Source: Verrucomicrobiota bacterium
GTDB lineage: Bacteria > Verrucomicrobiota > Kiritimatiellia > RFP12 > UBA1067
Assembly: GCA_023269675.1 (NCBI GenBank)
Contig: JAHFSX010000022.1
Coordinates: 1 to 64,000, forward strand
DNA length: 64,000 nt
Direction: 5' to 3'
Numbering within the stretch: position 1 is the first letter of the stretch; the number at the start of each line of letters is the position of its first letter. The notes below the pieces were generated by a model. It searched no databases. It worked only from the letters and a program-made list of their open reading frames with translations, and was not told the origin of the DNA. Shown one piece after another: positions 6,523 through 14,913 of this stretch. Both the position numbers and the translations under genes were made by a program.

Positions 6523-9063
6523 ATGAGAGTCCCCGAAATACACAAGTCCCCGGCCGGTTTCAGCCGGTCGGTCCGCCGTGGCTTGGCGTTGTCGCTCCTT
6601 TTGCCTTATGCGCTGTCTGCGGCTTCCGTCGACAAGGTGCGTCTGCAGCTGAAGTGGCAGCACCAGTTCCAGTTCGCAGGTTACTACGCGGCCCAGGCGC
6701 AGGGTTATTACCGGGATGCCGGGCTGGATGTGGAGATCATCCCCAGCCGGCCGGGCGAGGACCCGGTGCAACAGGTTTTGCACGGCAAGGCCGAGTTCGG
6801 GGTCGGCTCCACGGAGCTGCTGTTGCTGCGGGAACAGGGTGAGCCCGTGGTGGTTCTGGCGGTGATCTTTCAACACTCCCCCGTGGCGCTCATGACCCTC
6901 AAGCGGAGCGGTCTGCAAAGCATCCACGACCTGTCCGGACGCAAGATCATGATCGAGCCCGGGTCATCCGAACTTGACGCCTACCTGAGCAAAGAAGGGA
7001 TATTCTCGGACAAATCCAACCTGCTGCCCCACGGTTATCACATCCAGGATCTGATCGACGGAAACGTGGAGGCCATGTCAACCTATGTCACGGATGAGCC
7101 GTTTGAAATGAACCAGGCGGGGCAAGCGTACCTGCTCTATTCGCCCCGTTCGGTGGGCATCGATTTTTACGGTGACAACCTCTTCACCACCGAGAGCCAG
7201 ATCCGGGCGCGGCCGGAACGGGTGAAGGCTTTTCTGGATGCCAGCCTGAAGGGGTGGGAATACGCCATGCGGCACCCGGAAGAGACGGTGCAGCTGATTT
7301 ATTCCCGTTACAGCCAGAGGCACAGCCTCGGGCACCTGCGCTTCGAAGCCAGCCAGATGGCACCGCTGCTGCAGCCGGCCCTGGTGGAACTCGGCCATAT
7401 GAATCCCGGCCGCTGGCGGCACATTGCCGAAACCTACGCCGACCTGGGCATGCTGAAGCCGGACGCTGACCTGAAGGGATTTCTCTATGATCCGCATCCG
7501 CCGCCGCCGGACCTGGGGTGGCTGTATCTCTTCATGGGCGCGGCGACCTTGGTGAGCGCCCTCGTATCCGCGCTCGCCGTGTATGTCTACCGGATCAACG
7601 CGCGGCTGCGTCACGAGGCGGACGAGCGCAAGCAGGCGGAGGAGGCGCTGCGGCAGAGCTTGGAACAATATCGGTCCATCCTGAACGCCTCCCCCGACGG
7701 CATCGCGATCACGGACCTGACGGGACGCGTCCGCATGGCTTCGCCCGTCGCCTTGGCCCTCTTCGGATATGGACGGGAGGCTGATCTGCTGGGCCGTCTG
7801 ATCACCGAGTTCATCGTCCCGGCGGATCACGAGCGGGTTGCGTCCAACGTGGCCCTCATGTTCCAAGGCAACATGAGCGGGCCGGGTGAATACCGGGGAC
7901 TGCGTGCGGACGGCAGCGCCTTTGAGATTGAAGTGAACGGCGAGTTCATTCGGGGCGCTGACGGGCAGCCCGCCAGCATGATCTTCGTCGTCCGCGACAT
8001 CACCGCGCGCAAGCGTTCCGAGGCGGCCTTGCGGGAGAGCGAGGCCCTGTTCAAAAGCGTGGCGGAGGGGGCTTTCGACGCGATCACGCTGCTGGATACG
8101 GAGGGCCGTTACCTGTATGTCAACACGCGCGCCGCCGAGTTGACCGGCTACCCGGTGGAGGAGTTGCAGGGCTCGACGTTCGAGCGTCTGTTACATCCAC
8201 AAGAGGCGAAGCGGATTAAGAGGATGTTTGCGAACAGGCTGAGCGGGCTCCCCGCACCCTCCGCGTATGAGACGGTCATTTGCCGTAAGGACGGCAAGCC
8301 GGTCCCGATCGGGATCTCGGCCCAGGAGATCGAGTGGCGCGGCCGACGCGCTTTTGTGGGCGTTTACAGGAACATCTCCGAGAGGAAGCGCCTGGAGACG
8401 GAGATCCTGCGGATCGGCGAGTGGGAGAAGACCCGCATCGGCCAGGACCTGCACGACTCCACCGGACAGCAACTGGTCGGCATGGCGTATCTCGCGGAGT
8501 CGCTCGAACAGCAGCTGAAAAAAACGCAATCCCCGCAGACGGCGGACGCCACGAAAATTCTGGCGTGCTGCCGAGTGGCCCACAGCCAACTCAGGAATAT
8601 CGTGCGCGGGTTATTGCCCGTCTGCATGAGCGCGGGCCTCCCGGAAGGGCTGAGGCGGATGGCGGAAAACGTCCAAACCCAGACGGGAGTCACGTGCACG
8701 CTCCGGTGTGCCCTCGACATGAACGGACTCAAGCAGTCGAGTCTGGGGCACCTTTACCATATCGCGCAAGAGGCGGTGACGAACGCCGTGCGGCACGGGA
8801 ACGCCCGGCAGGTGGAGATCACGCTCGAGCGGGCCGGCGATCAGGGTGAATTGCGGATCGACGACGACGGACAAGGGTTTTGCCCGGTGCCGGCGAAGGA
8901 TGCGGGCTCCGGTCTCAAAATCATGCGCTACCGGGCGGACATGGTCGGCGGCGCGCTGTCGGTGGCGCCTAATGAGAGGGGCGGACTGTCGGTGCGGTGC
9001 CTGTTCGACCTCGCGCCGGGCATGGAGCTGAATCAAGAGTTTGAAGCCGAAGAGCCGGCATAA
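6523..9063 (+). CDS. Hybrid NMT1/THI5-like sensor histidine kinase with two PAS domains
   Basis: The 846-residue protein begins with a signal/anchor segment. Residues about 38-300 form an NMT1/THI5-type substrate-binding domain (VRLQLKWQHQFQFAGYYAAQ, then GVGSTELLLLREQGEPVVVL). A membrane helix follows near residues 332-356 and a short coiled coil near 358-375. Two PAS domains lie at about 376-500 and 505-625. A HisKA_3 dimerisation helix with phospho-acceptor His644 (GQDLHDSTGQQ) precedes a HATPase domain (QEAVTNAVRHG, IDDDGQGF). Periplasmic ligand binding should control autophosphorylation; THI5-like domains bind pyrimidine-, taurine- or thiamine-like small molecules. No response regulator is adjacent. 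The ATG follows AAGGGAGG. Confidence 0.9.
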   Translation: MRVPEIHKSPAGFSRSVRRGLALSLLLPYALSAASVDKVRLQLKWQHQFQFAGYYAAQAQGYYRDAGLDVEIIPSRPGEDPVQQVLHGKAEFGVGSTELLLLREQGEPVVVLAVIFQHSPVALMTLKRSGLQSIHDLSGRKIMIEPGSSELDAYLSKEGIFSDKSNLLPHGYHIQDLIDGNVEAMSTYVTDEPFEMNQAGQAYLLYSPRSVGIDFYGDNLFTTESQIRARPERVKAFLDASLKGWEYAMRHPEETVQLIYSRYSQRHSLGHLRFEASQMAPLLQPALVELGHMNPGRWRHIAETYADLGMLKPDADLKGFLYDPHPPPPDLGWLYLFMGAATLVSALVSALAVYVYRINARLRHEADERKQAEEALRQSLEQYRSILNASPDGIAITDLTGRVRMASPVALALFGYGREADLLGRLITEFIVPADHERVASNVALMFQGNMSGPGEYRGLRADGSAFEIEVNGEFIRGADGQPASMIFVVRDITARKRSEAALRESEALFKSVAEGAFDAITLLDTEGRYLYVNTRAAELTGYPVEELQGSTFERLLHPQEAKRIKRMFANRLSGLPAPSAYETVICRKDGKPVPIGISAQEIEWRGRRAFVGVYRNISERKRLETEILRIGEWEKTRIGQDLHDSTGQQLVGMAYLAESLEQQLKKTQSPQTADATKILACCRVAHSQLRNIVRGLLPVCMSAGLPEGLRRMAENVQTQTGVTCTLRCALDMNGLKQSSLGHLYHIAQEAVTNAVRHGNARQVEITLERAGDQGELRIDDDGQGFCPVPAKDAGSGLKIMRYRADMVGGALSVAPNERGGLSVRCLFDLAPGMELNQEFEAEEPA

Positions 9064-9356
9064 AGGTGCCCCGCGCCAACGGGTGCGGCGGCCCGGCCGG
9101 TGCCGGCCGTGCGGGCGGACGGCCAACCGCGGGTGAGGCCGTGAAGCCCCGCCCCGTAAAAGGGTGGCTCTCGTGACATACGACACGTTTCCGGACGTCA
9201 CGGCGATTTCATTTCGCTTGTGGCAACACAAGAACGGACGGCCCGGCGTTCCGTCCCCTTTGAACCTGTGTCGGGGGCGCTAGCCGGATGCTTAGGTCGT
9301 TTCCGGCCGCCGGGCGGGCCTGATTCGGGTAAATGAATACGCCGTGTCCGCGCGCG

Positions 9357-9660
9357 GGGGTGCGATTCAGCTTCGTTGAAACTGAGTCGCGCCCAGGAGC
9401 ATTCAGGAGTTAGGATTGAGGAGTTGGAAGCGCGGAAGACCCTGAAAACAGGGCGTTCGACAAGGAGGAACCCTTCCGCGAACAACCGTTTCTTGAGGCA
9501 CTACGTTTGACCTCCTTTTGAAGACGCGAACACGGACGCTCGAGCATGATACGAACACGTTCGCAGCCATGGCATGGCAACTCCTAACGCCTAAATCCTA
9601 ACGCCTCCTTCGGGTGTGGATTCAACGAAGTTGAAGCACACCTCGCGCGCGGCCTTGGCT
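9357..9660 (+). repeat. Dispersed ~300-bp noncoding repeat, copy A
   Basis: This segment matches, at over 90% by eye, the reverse complement of 23936-24232. The main difference is about 7 extra bases here. Both ends form hairpins: the left has arms GCGATTCAG and CTGAGTCGC (one mismatch), the right has GTGTGGATTCAAC facing GTTGAAGCACAC. An inner CCCTGAAAACAGGG hairpin is present. No transposase is encoded. It lies between the histidine kinase and the chemosensory operon. It could be a nonautonomous mobile element or a structured regulatory repeat. The preceding stretch 9064-9356 holds no recognisable gene. Confidence 0.85.
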
Positions 9661-9670
9661 GAACAATGAA

Positions 9671-9700
9671 TTGACATTTGTTTTGATAATATGATATAAA
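9671..9700 (+). promoter_or_regulatory. Strong sigma70-type promoter of the chemosensory operon
   Basis: TTGACA (9671-9676), an 18-bp AT-rich spacer, then TATAAA (9695-9700). It is the most AT-rich spot in the neighbourhood and directs transcription into the cheW-first operon through a leader of about 290 nt. Confidence 0.65.
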
Positions 9701-9993
9701 TTCCTACAGAACATTAGAGAAAATTACTTCAGACCATATGCCACTGGTGCCGATAAATTGCGTGCCTGGCCTCAAGCGCAAAGACGCAGGGCGGAACGTA
9801 TGCGTCTGACATCGGCCACCGCAACCCGGGCGATGAGCCTCTCGACCTGCGATGCCGCGTTGACCTAACGTGAGGCCCTGCCTGACTTTCTGGCCCTCGG
9901 AGCGGCATGGAGGGAGCGTCACATACGGTTTGATCCAAGAGCTCGACGGGGCGCCGCGAGGAACGACGGCGCCCATCGAGCGGGAGCGGGCAG
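9701..9993 (+). other. Long 5' leader of the chemosensory operon, possibly structured
   Basis: This 293-bp stretch contains no convincing gene. It can fold: AGACGCA and TGCGTCT pair around a GC-rich loop (9782-9812), and the pair GGTGCCGAT / ATCGGCCACC encloses that hairpin. I could not match it to a known riboswitch. It ends with GCGGGAGCGGGCAG before the first ATG. Confidence 0.3.
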
Positions 9994-10452
9994 ATGACGA
10001 TGACGGGCAAATTCTTGTTGTTCGGCATTGGCGGAGGCCGGTACGCGGTGGCGGTGGCCGATGTGGAACGGATCGTGGCCGCAGCGGAAGTCACCCCCCT
10101 CCCGGACGCGCGCGAGGCCGTTCTGGGGTTGATCAACATCGCGGGCGAAATCATGCCGGTTGTCGATACGCGCCGGCAGTTGGGTTTGCCTCCCCGGGAG
10201 ATGGAGCTGAGCGACCGTTTCATCGTGACGCGTGCGGCGGGCAAGCCGCTGGCGTTGCTCGTGGAGACGGTGGAAGAGGTTGTCGCGTTGCCGGCCCAGT
10301 CGATAACCGCGGGAAACGGGGCAGACGCGTGGAGCGCGTCCGCCGCCGTGGGCGTCGGGGGCGGCATTGTGGTGATCTACAGGATTGAGGCGCTGGTCGC
10401 AGCGGATGATCTGGCTAAGCTTGAAAACAGCGGCAGGGATACGCATGCATAA
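9994..10452 (+). CDS. cheW: CheW-type coupling protein
   Basis: The 152-residue CheW domain links receptors to CheA in signalling arrays. Family features are FLLFGIGGGRYAVAVADVERIV, the central GLINIAGEIMPVVDTRRQLG, and the second subdomain ending in VVIYRIEALV. It is the first gene of the operon and overlaps the CheR start by 8 bp. An ATG two codons downstream could also be used. The C-terminal tail beyond residue 130 is short. A second CheW follows CheR, so the two may serve different receptors or positions in the array. Confidence 0.92.
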   Translation: MTMTGKFLLFGIGGGRYAVAVADVERIVAAAEVTPLPDAREAVLGLINIAGEIMPVVDTRRQLGLPPREMELSDRFIVTRAAGKPLALLVETVEEVVALPAQSITAGNGADAWSASAAVGVGGGIVVIYRIEALVAADDLAKLENSGRDTHA

Positions 10453-11926
10453 AAACGCCACACAGTCGGTCGGCGACGCCGCCACGGCCGGGTTGGCCCG
10501 GCTCGGGACACTGGTGGCCGCGCGCATGGGCTTGCACTTCCCCAAGAATCGCCAGAGGGACCTGCTGCGCGGGGCGCAGGCGCTGGCCAGGGAACACGGA
10601 TGCGAGGACGTCGAAGCGTTTCTGCAATCCTTGGTCAACGCGCCGCTGACCGATCGGCAGATCGAAGTCCTGACCGCGCACCTGACCGTGGGCGAGACCT
10701 ACTTCTTCCGGGAGACGAAAAGCCTGGAGGCCTTCCGGAGCCATGTGGTCCCCGCACTGGTCCGTGAGCGCGCCGGCGGCGATCAACGGATTAGACTCTG
10801 GAGCGCCGGCTGCAGCACGGGGGAGGAGGCCTACAGCCTGGCGATGATTTTGGACGAGGCTGTTCCCGATCACGAAGCCTGGGCCGTGGACATTCTCGCC
10901 ACCGACATCAATCCCCGCTCGCTCGAACAGGCGCGGCGCGGGGTCTATACGGAATGGTCTTTCCGAGGCCTGCCGGCGCCGCTTCGGGAGCGCTACTTCG
11001 AACCGCGGGGCGAACAGACGTTCGAGGTCCGGCCCCGCTTCCGGGACCGGGTCTCCTTTGCCTGTCTCAACCTCGCGACGGATGTCTACCCCTCGCTCCA
11101 GAACAACACCAATGCGATGGACGTGATCTTCTGCCGCAACGTGCTGATGTACTTTGTGCCTGAACGGATTCAAAAGGTGATCCTGAGTTTCCGGCACTGT
11201 CTCGTGGCGGGCGGCTGGCTCGTTGTCGCCCCGAGTGAGACCTCCCTGCTGCCCGCTCTCGGGTTCGAGGCTGTTACGTTCGAGGGGGCGACGCTCTTCC
11301 GGAAGGACGACCGGAAACCGGCGGAGGTCCCGCCGGCGGCGGCCGCCGCCGGGGCCCTGCGGGCGGAGCAGGGCCCGTCACCCGTGGTGTTTTCCGGTAA
11401 ACGGCTGACGGAACTTTACGGAGAAGCCCTGGCCGCCTACGGGGCTGGACGTTATGCCGCCGCCGCCGCCGCGCTGCAGGCCCTGGTCGGCGCGGAGGGT
11501 GCCCCGGTGCGCGGGGTGAAGGCGGGCAAGGCCATGGCGCTCATGGCTCGGATTGAAGCGAATCAGGGGAAACTGGCGCCGGCTTTTGAATGGGCCGGAA
11601 AGGCGATTGCCGCTGACAAGGTCAACCCCGGCTATTACTACCTGTTGGCCACGATACTCGAAGAGCAGCATCGGTCCGCGGAGGCCGTCCAGGCGCTCAA
11701 ACGCGCCCTTTACCTCGACCCCGAATTCGTCTTGGCGCATTACACGCTGGGCATGATCGCCCTCCGCGGGAGCGGGTTCGAAGAGGCGGACCGGCACTTT
11801 AGGAATGCAGCCGCTTCGCTGGCGCACCTGCCCGAGAGCGGGGGCTTGCCGGAGTCGGAGGGGCTGACGGTCGGGCGGCTGGCTGAGATCATCCACGCGA
11901 TGCGCGAAAGGGGGCTGTCGTCATGA
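10445..11926 (+). CDS. cheR: CheR methyltransferase with C-terminal TPR region
   Basis: The 493-residue protein methylates receptor glutamates using S-adenosylmethionine. The N-terminal CheR_N helices cover about residues 15-75. The catalytic domain runs from about 80 to 285, with TVGETYFFRE, the SAM-binding LWSAGCSTGEEAYSLAM, ILATDINPRSLEQARRGVY and FCRNVLMYF. After an Ala-rich linker, residues about 325-480 form TPR-like helices (YYLLATILEEQHRSAEAV, FVLAHYTLGMIAL). TPR-fused CheR proteins typically belong to chemosensory systems with non-motility outputs, as in Frz-like pathways. I choose the ATG inside the end of cheW over longer in-frame starts. The stop overlaps the next cheW by 4 bp. 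Confidence 0.93.
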   Translation: MHKNATQSVGDAATAGLARLGTLVAARMGLHFPKNRQRDLLRGAQALAREHGCEDVEAFLQSLVNAPLTDRQIEVLTAHLTVGETYFFRETKSLEAFRSHVVPALVRERAGGDQRIRLWSAGCSTGEEAYSLAMILDEAVPDHEAWAVDILATDINPRSLEQARRGVYTEWSFRGLPAPLRERYFEPRGEQTFEVRPRFRDRVSFACLNLATDVYPSLQNNTNAMDVIFCRNVLMYFVPERIQKVILSFRHCLVAGGWLVVAPSETSLLPALGFEAVTFEGATLFRKDDRKPAEVPPAAAAAGALRAEQGPSPVVFSGKRLTELYGEALAAYGAGRYAAAAAALQALVGAEGAPVRGVKAGKAMALMARIEANQGKLAPAFEWAGKAIAADKVNPGYYYLLATILEEQHRSAEAVQALKRALYLDPEFVLAHYTLGMIALRGSGFEEADRHFRNAAASLAHLPESGGLPESEGLTVGRLAEIIHAMRERGLSS

Positions 11927-12447
11927 AAGAGCCCGAAAACAAACGGCGCGTCCTGAAGGAACGGGCGCAGGCGTTGGCGCGGGAGCGGGTCGCCAAGGGG
12001 TCCGAGGCGGCCGTTGAAATCGTCGAGTTTTCTCTGGCGTCGGAGCGCTACGGGATCGAGACCGGCTTTGTGCGGGAGGTGCTTGTGCTCAAGGAGCTGA
12101 CGCCGGTGCCGTGCACGCCGGCGTTCATTGCGGGCATTGTGAACGTCCGCGGCCGGATGGTGACCGCGGTGGACCTGAGGCATTTTTTCGATCTGCCCGC
12201 GCAAGGTCTCCATGACCTGCATAAGGTGATTGTCCTGCGCGCGGAGGAGCTGGAGCTGGGGATCTTGGCGGATGACGTCATCTGCGTGCGGAGCGTGCCG
12301 GTCGGCCAGTTGCAGGCCACACTGCCGACGCTGACGGGGATCCGCGCAGAATACCTGAAAGGCGTGACCGGGGAGCGGCTGACGGTGCTGGATGCCGGCA
12401 AGCTGCTCGCGGATACGAAACTGATTGTGAACGAGGAGGTCGTGTGA
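11923..12447 (+). CDS. cheW: Second CheW-type coupling protein
   Basis: A 174-residue CheW with a charged N-terminal extension of about 25 residues (KRRVLKERAQALARERVAKG) before the domain. Domain phrases are VEFSLASERYGIETGFVREVL, FIAGIVNVRGRMVTAVDLRHF and ERLTVLDAGKLLAD. The start codon overlaps the CheR stop (ATGA), so the two are translationally coupled. It differs substantially from the first CheW, which argues against recent duplication. It may bridge CheA to particular receptors of the three encoded downstream. Confidence 0.92.
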   Translation: MKEPENKRRVLKERAQALARERVAKGSEAAVEIVEFSLASERYGIETGFVREVLVLKELTPVPCTPAFIAGIVNVRGRMVTAVDLRHFFDLPAQGLHDLHKVIVLRAEELELGILADDVICVRSVPVGQLQATLPTLTGIRAEYLKGVTGERLTVLDAGKLLADTKLIVNEEVV

Positions 12448-12448
12448 C

Positions 12449-13093
12449 ATGAAACGGTCCGGCCAACACAGCCTGTCGTGTCTCGCGCTGGCGACGGTTC
12501 TGGCGGGCAGCCAGCTTTCCTGCGGGAAGCGGCCGCCGCGGAACGAGCCCGCGCCGCCGGTCACGGCGCCGCCGGCGCTGACCGCTGAGGTGGAGAGTTT
12601 GCTGCAGAGAAAGATGCAGGCGGTGACGGCGATGGTGAGCACACCGGTGATGGTGGAAGCCGTGCGCGAATCCGGCCGAAGGACCCAGGGGCTGACGCTG
12701 CGCCAGATCCAGGACCTGGACAGAAAATGGATGCAGACCTCCGGCGTGGACGACTTCATCCGCAGCTTCATGACCAATTCCGCGGCGGTGCTGCTTCGGG
12801 ATTTCCAGAAGGCACACGCCGAGTTAGCCGAGGTGTTCGTGGCGGATGCGCGGGGCTTGAATGTCTGCCAGACCAACAAGACCAGCGATTACTACCAGGG
12901 TGACGAAAGCTGGTGGGTGCTCGCGTTCAACGGAGGCAAGGGCAAAACCTTCCACGGCGGGATCGAGTATGACGAAAGCTCCTGCACGCGGGCCATCTCG
13001 CTTTACGTGCCGGTGATGGACCCCGAGCGGGCAATGGCCATCGGCGTGTGCAAGGCGGTTGTCAACCTCGACGCGCTGGGCCGGGAATTGTGA
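12449..13093 (+). CDS. Secreted PDC/Cache-like sensor protein
   Basis: The 214-residue product has an export signal ending near Cys25. The preceding QLSC only loosely resembles a lipobox, so lipid anchoring is possible but unsure. A proline-rich linker leads to a domain resembling half of a PDC/Cache sensor: a long helix (residues about 48-115), then FVADARGLNVCQTNKTSDYY, WWVLAF, GIEYDESS, ISLYVPVMD and MAIGVCKAVVNLDAL. Such domains normally sit inside chemoreceptors. Here the sensor is a separate secreted protein immediately before a receptor gene, so it may present a ligand to a receptor lacking its own PDC domain. Its start lies 1 bp after the CheW stop. Confidence 0.75.
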   Translation: MKRSGQHSLSCLALATVLAGSQLSCGKRPPRNEPAPPVTAPPALTAEVESLLQRKMQAVTAMVSTPVMVEAVRESGRRTQGLTLRQIQDLDRKWMQTSGVDDFIRSFMTNSAAVLLRDFQKAHAELAEVFVADARGLNVCQTNKTSDYYQGDESWWVLAFNGGKGKTFHGGIEYDESSCTRAISLYVPVMDPERAMAIGVCKAVVNLDALGREL

Positions 13094-13101
13094 GGGCTAT
13101 C

Positions 13102-14913
13102 ATGAAATGTACCGTCGCCAACAGTGTTCGCGCCAAGGTTGTGGTGGGGCTGGTGATGATCGCCGTGCCGGTGCTGGTCAGCGGCGTGCTGGCCGTACTG
13201 GAAGCGCGCCGGCAAGGGCAACTGTTCGACACGATGTGGTCGTACAACGTGGCGATCACCACCGCGGCCCATCAAGGCATGGCCGCGTCCCGGAACGCCC
13301 GGGTGCAGTTGCAGAACGCGATCCTGCTTCCCGATCAAGCCAGCGCGGAGAAAATCGCGCAATGCGACCGGCTGCTGCGGGAGGAGGAGCTGAAGGTCCG
13401 CATGTTCGTCGAGTTCCTGACTTGGGGCTCGGAAAGCGCGGCCTTCAAGACCGTCATGGACGGCGCGGTTTACGCGGAGTGGGTCCGGCAGGGGTGGCAT
13501 CAGCGGCTGTTCCTGCGCGAAGTGCCGGATCAGGTCCGCCAGTTGACCGGGCAGGCGGGCTTGTACTTTGCCGGATTTTTCAAGAACGCCCGCGACGCGC
13601 TGGACCGGCAGCGCGACGCGCTCCAGTCAGTGAACGCCTCCGACACGGTCCGCGCCCAAGAACTCGCGGCGGCACGCGGCGCCGCCGACCGCGCCATGAA
13701 CTGTCAAGCGTTAGGCAACCAGAACCTGAACGACATGATGATCGCCATTGACGAGATCACCGAGCGCTCGCGCCAGACCGTGTGCGCGGCCCACGAGCGC
13801 CGTCTCCTGTATCTGGCCGCCGTGGATGTCGCGCTGTTGATCGCGGCGGTCTTCGTCGCCTGGTTGTTCGCCCACCGTGTGCTGGTGCGCCCGCTGTTGA
13901 CGCTGGCCGGCGCGGTCGCGGAAATCGCCGCAGGCAAGAATTACGCGCTGCGCGCGCCCAAGCTGACCCGCGACGAAATCGGTCTGCTCACCGACACGCT
14001 CAACCAGATGCTGGCCGAAATTGAATCCGGCCAGCACGCCTTGCAGGAGGCCAACCGCTCCCTGCAGACGCAGGACGCCCAGATCATCGAGAGCGTGACC
14101 GTCCTGGGATCTTTGGCCAAGCAGATTCTCGGCTTCAGCTCCCAGCTCGCTGTCAGCGCGACGGAAACCGCCACGGCGGTGACCCAGACGACCACGACGG
14201 TCGAGGAGGTCCGGCAAACCGCCCATCTCTCCAACCGGAAGGCCCAGGACGTGGCGGCCAGCGCGCAGAAGACCACTGAGATTTCGCAAGGCGGGCGGAA
14301 GTCTGCCGAGGAGACCATCGAGGGGATCAGCCACATCCGGCGTCAGATGGAGGCCATCGCCGACAGCATGGTGCGTCTCAGTGAGCAGGCGCAGGTCATC
14401 GGCCAGATCATCGCCGCCGTGGACGACCTCGCGGCGCAGTCCAACCTCCTCGCCGTTAATGCGGCCATCGAGGCCGCGAAGGCCGGCGAACAGGGCAAGG
14501 GTTTCACGGTCGTCGCCCAAGAGGTCAAGAGCCTCGCCGAGCAATCGAAACAGGCGACCGCACAGGTGCGGACCATCCTGAATGACATCCAGAAAGCCAC
14601 CGGGGCGGCTGTGCTGGCGACCGAACAGGGCACGAAAGCCGTGGAGGCCGGCGTGACCCAATCGGTGCAGGCGGGCGAGTCCATCCAGGCGCTGGCCGAC
14701 AGCGTGACGCAATCCGCCCAGGCCGCGACCCAGATTGCCGCGTCGAGCCAGCAGCAGATCGTCGGAGTCGACCAGGTGGCTTCGGCCATGGAAAGCATCA
14801 AGCAGGCGAGCACGCAGAACGCGGCCAGCGCGAAGCAGATGGAGGACGCCGCCCGCCACCTGAACGAGCTGGGTCAAAAGCTCGGGGAGTTGGTCGCGCA
14901 GTACAAGGGATGA
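13102..14913 (+). CDS. Methyl-accepting chemotaxis protein 1
   Basis: The 603-residue receptor has membrane helix 1 (about residues 10-32) and a mostly helical periplasmic region of about 200 residues without a recognised ligand domain (4HB-like). Helix 2 (about 235-255) is followed by a HAMP domain, then the MCP signalling domain. The tip is DLAAQSNLLAVNAAIEAAK followed by QGKGFTVVAQEV, the invariant contact site for CheA and CheW. There is no C-terminal pentapeptide tether for CheR. The ATG at 13102 follows the previous stop by 8 bp. A 530-bp segment of its signalling region is nearly identical in the next two receptor genes. Confidence 0.93.
   Translation: MKCTVANSVRAKVVVGLVMIAVPVLVSGVLAVLEARRQGQLFDTMWSYNVAITTAAHQGMAASRNARVQLQNAILLPDQASAEKIAQCDRLLREEELKVRMFVEFLTWGSESAAFKTVMDGAVYAEWVRQGWHQRLFLREVPDQVRQLTGQAGLYFAGFFKNARDALDRQRDALQSVNASDTVRAQELAAARGAADRAMNCQALGNQNLNDMMIAIDEITERSRQTVCAAHERRLLYLAAVDVALLIAAVFVAWLFAHRVLVRPLLTLAGAVAEIAAGKNYALRAPKLTRDEIGLLTDTLNQMLAEIESGQHALQEANRSLQTQDAQIIESVTVLGSLAKQILGFSSQLAVSATETATAVTQTTTTVEEVRQTAHLSNRKAQDVAASAQKTTEISQGGRKSAEETIEGISHIRRQMEAIADSMVRLSEQAQVIGQIIAAVDDLAAQSNLLAVNAAIEAAKAGEQGKGFTVVAQEVKSLAEQSKQATAQVRTILNDIQKATGAAVLATEQGTKAVEAGVTQSVQAGESIQALADSVTQSAQAATQIAASSQQQIVGVDQVASAMESIKQASTQNAASAKQMEDAARHLNELGQKLGELVAQYKG

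Noticed and set aside
9064-9356. Possible terminator or RNA gene after the histidine kinase
   Set aside because: GC-rich hairpins exist (for example GGACG facing CGTCC at 9235-9260) but none has a T-tract, and no tRNA-like fold was found.
9198-9485. A short frame conserved in both 300-bp repeats (also at 24104-24304)
   Set aside because: Differences between the copies mostly change the amino acid and the frames end at different places, so there is no sign of selection on a protein.
9701-9993. Cyclic-di-GMP riboswitch
   Set aside because: GCGCAAAGACGCAGGG resembles part of the class I motif, but the required GGCAAACC element and receptor arrangement are missing.
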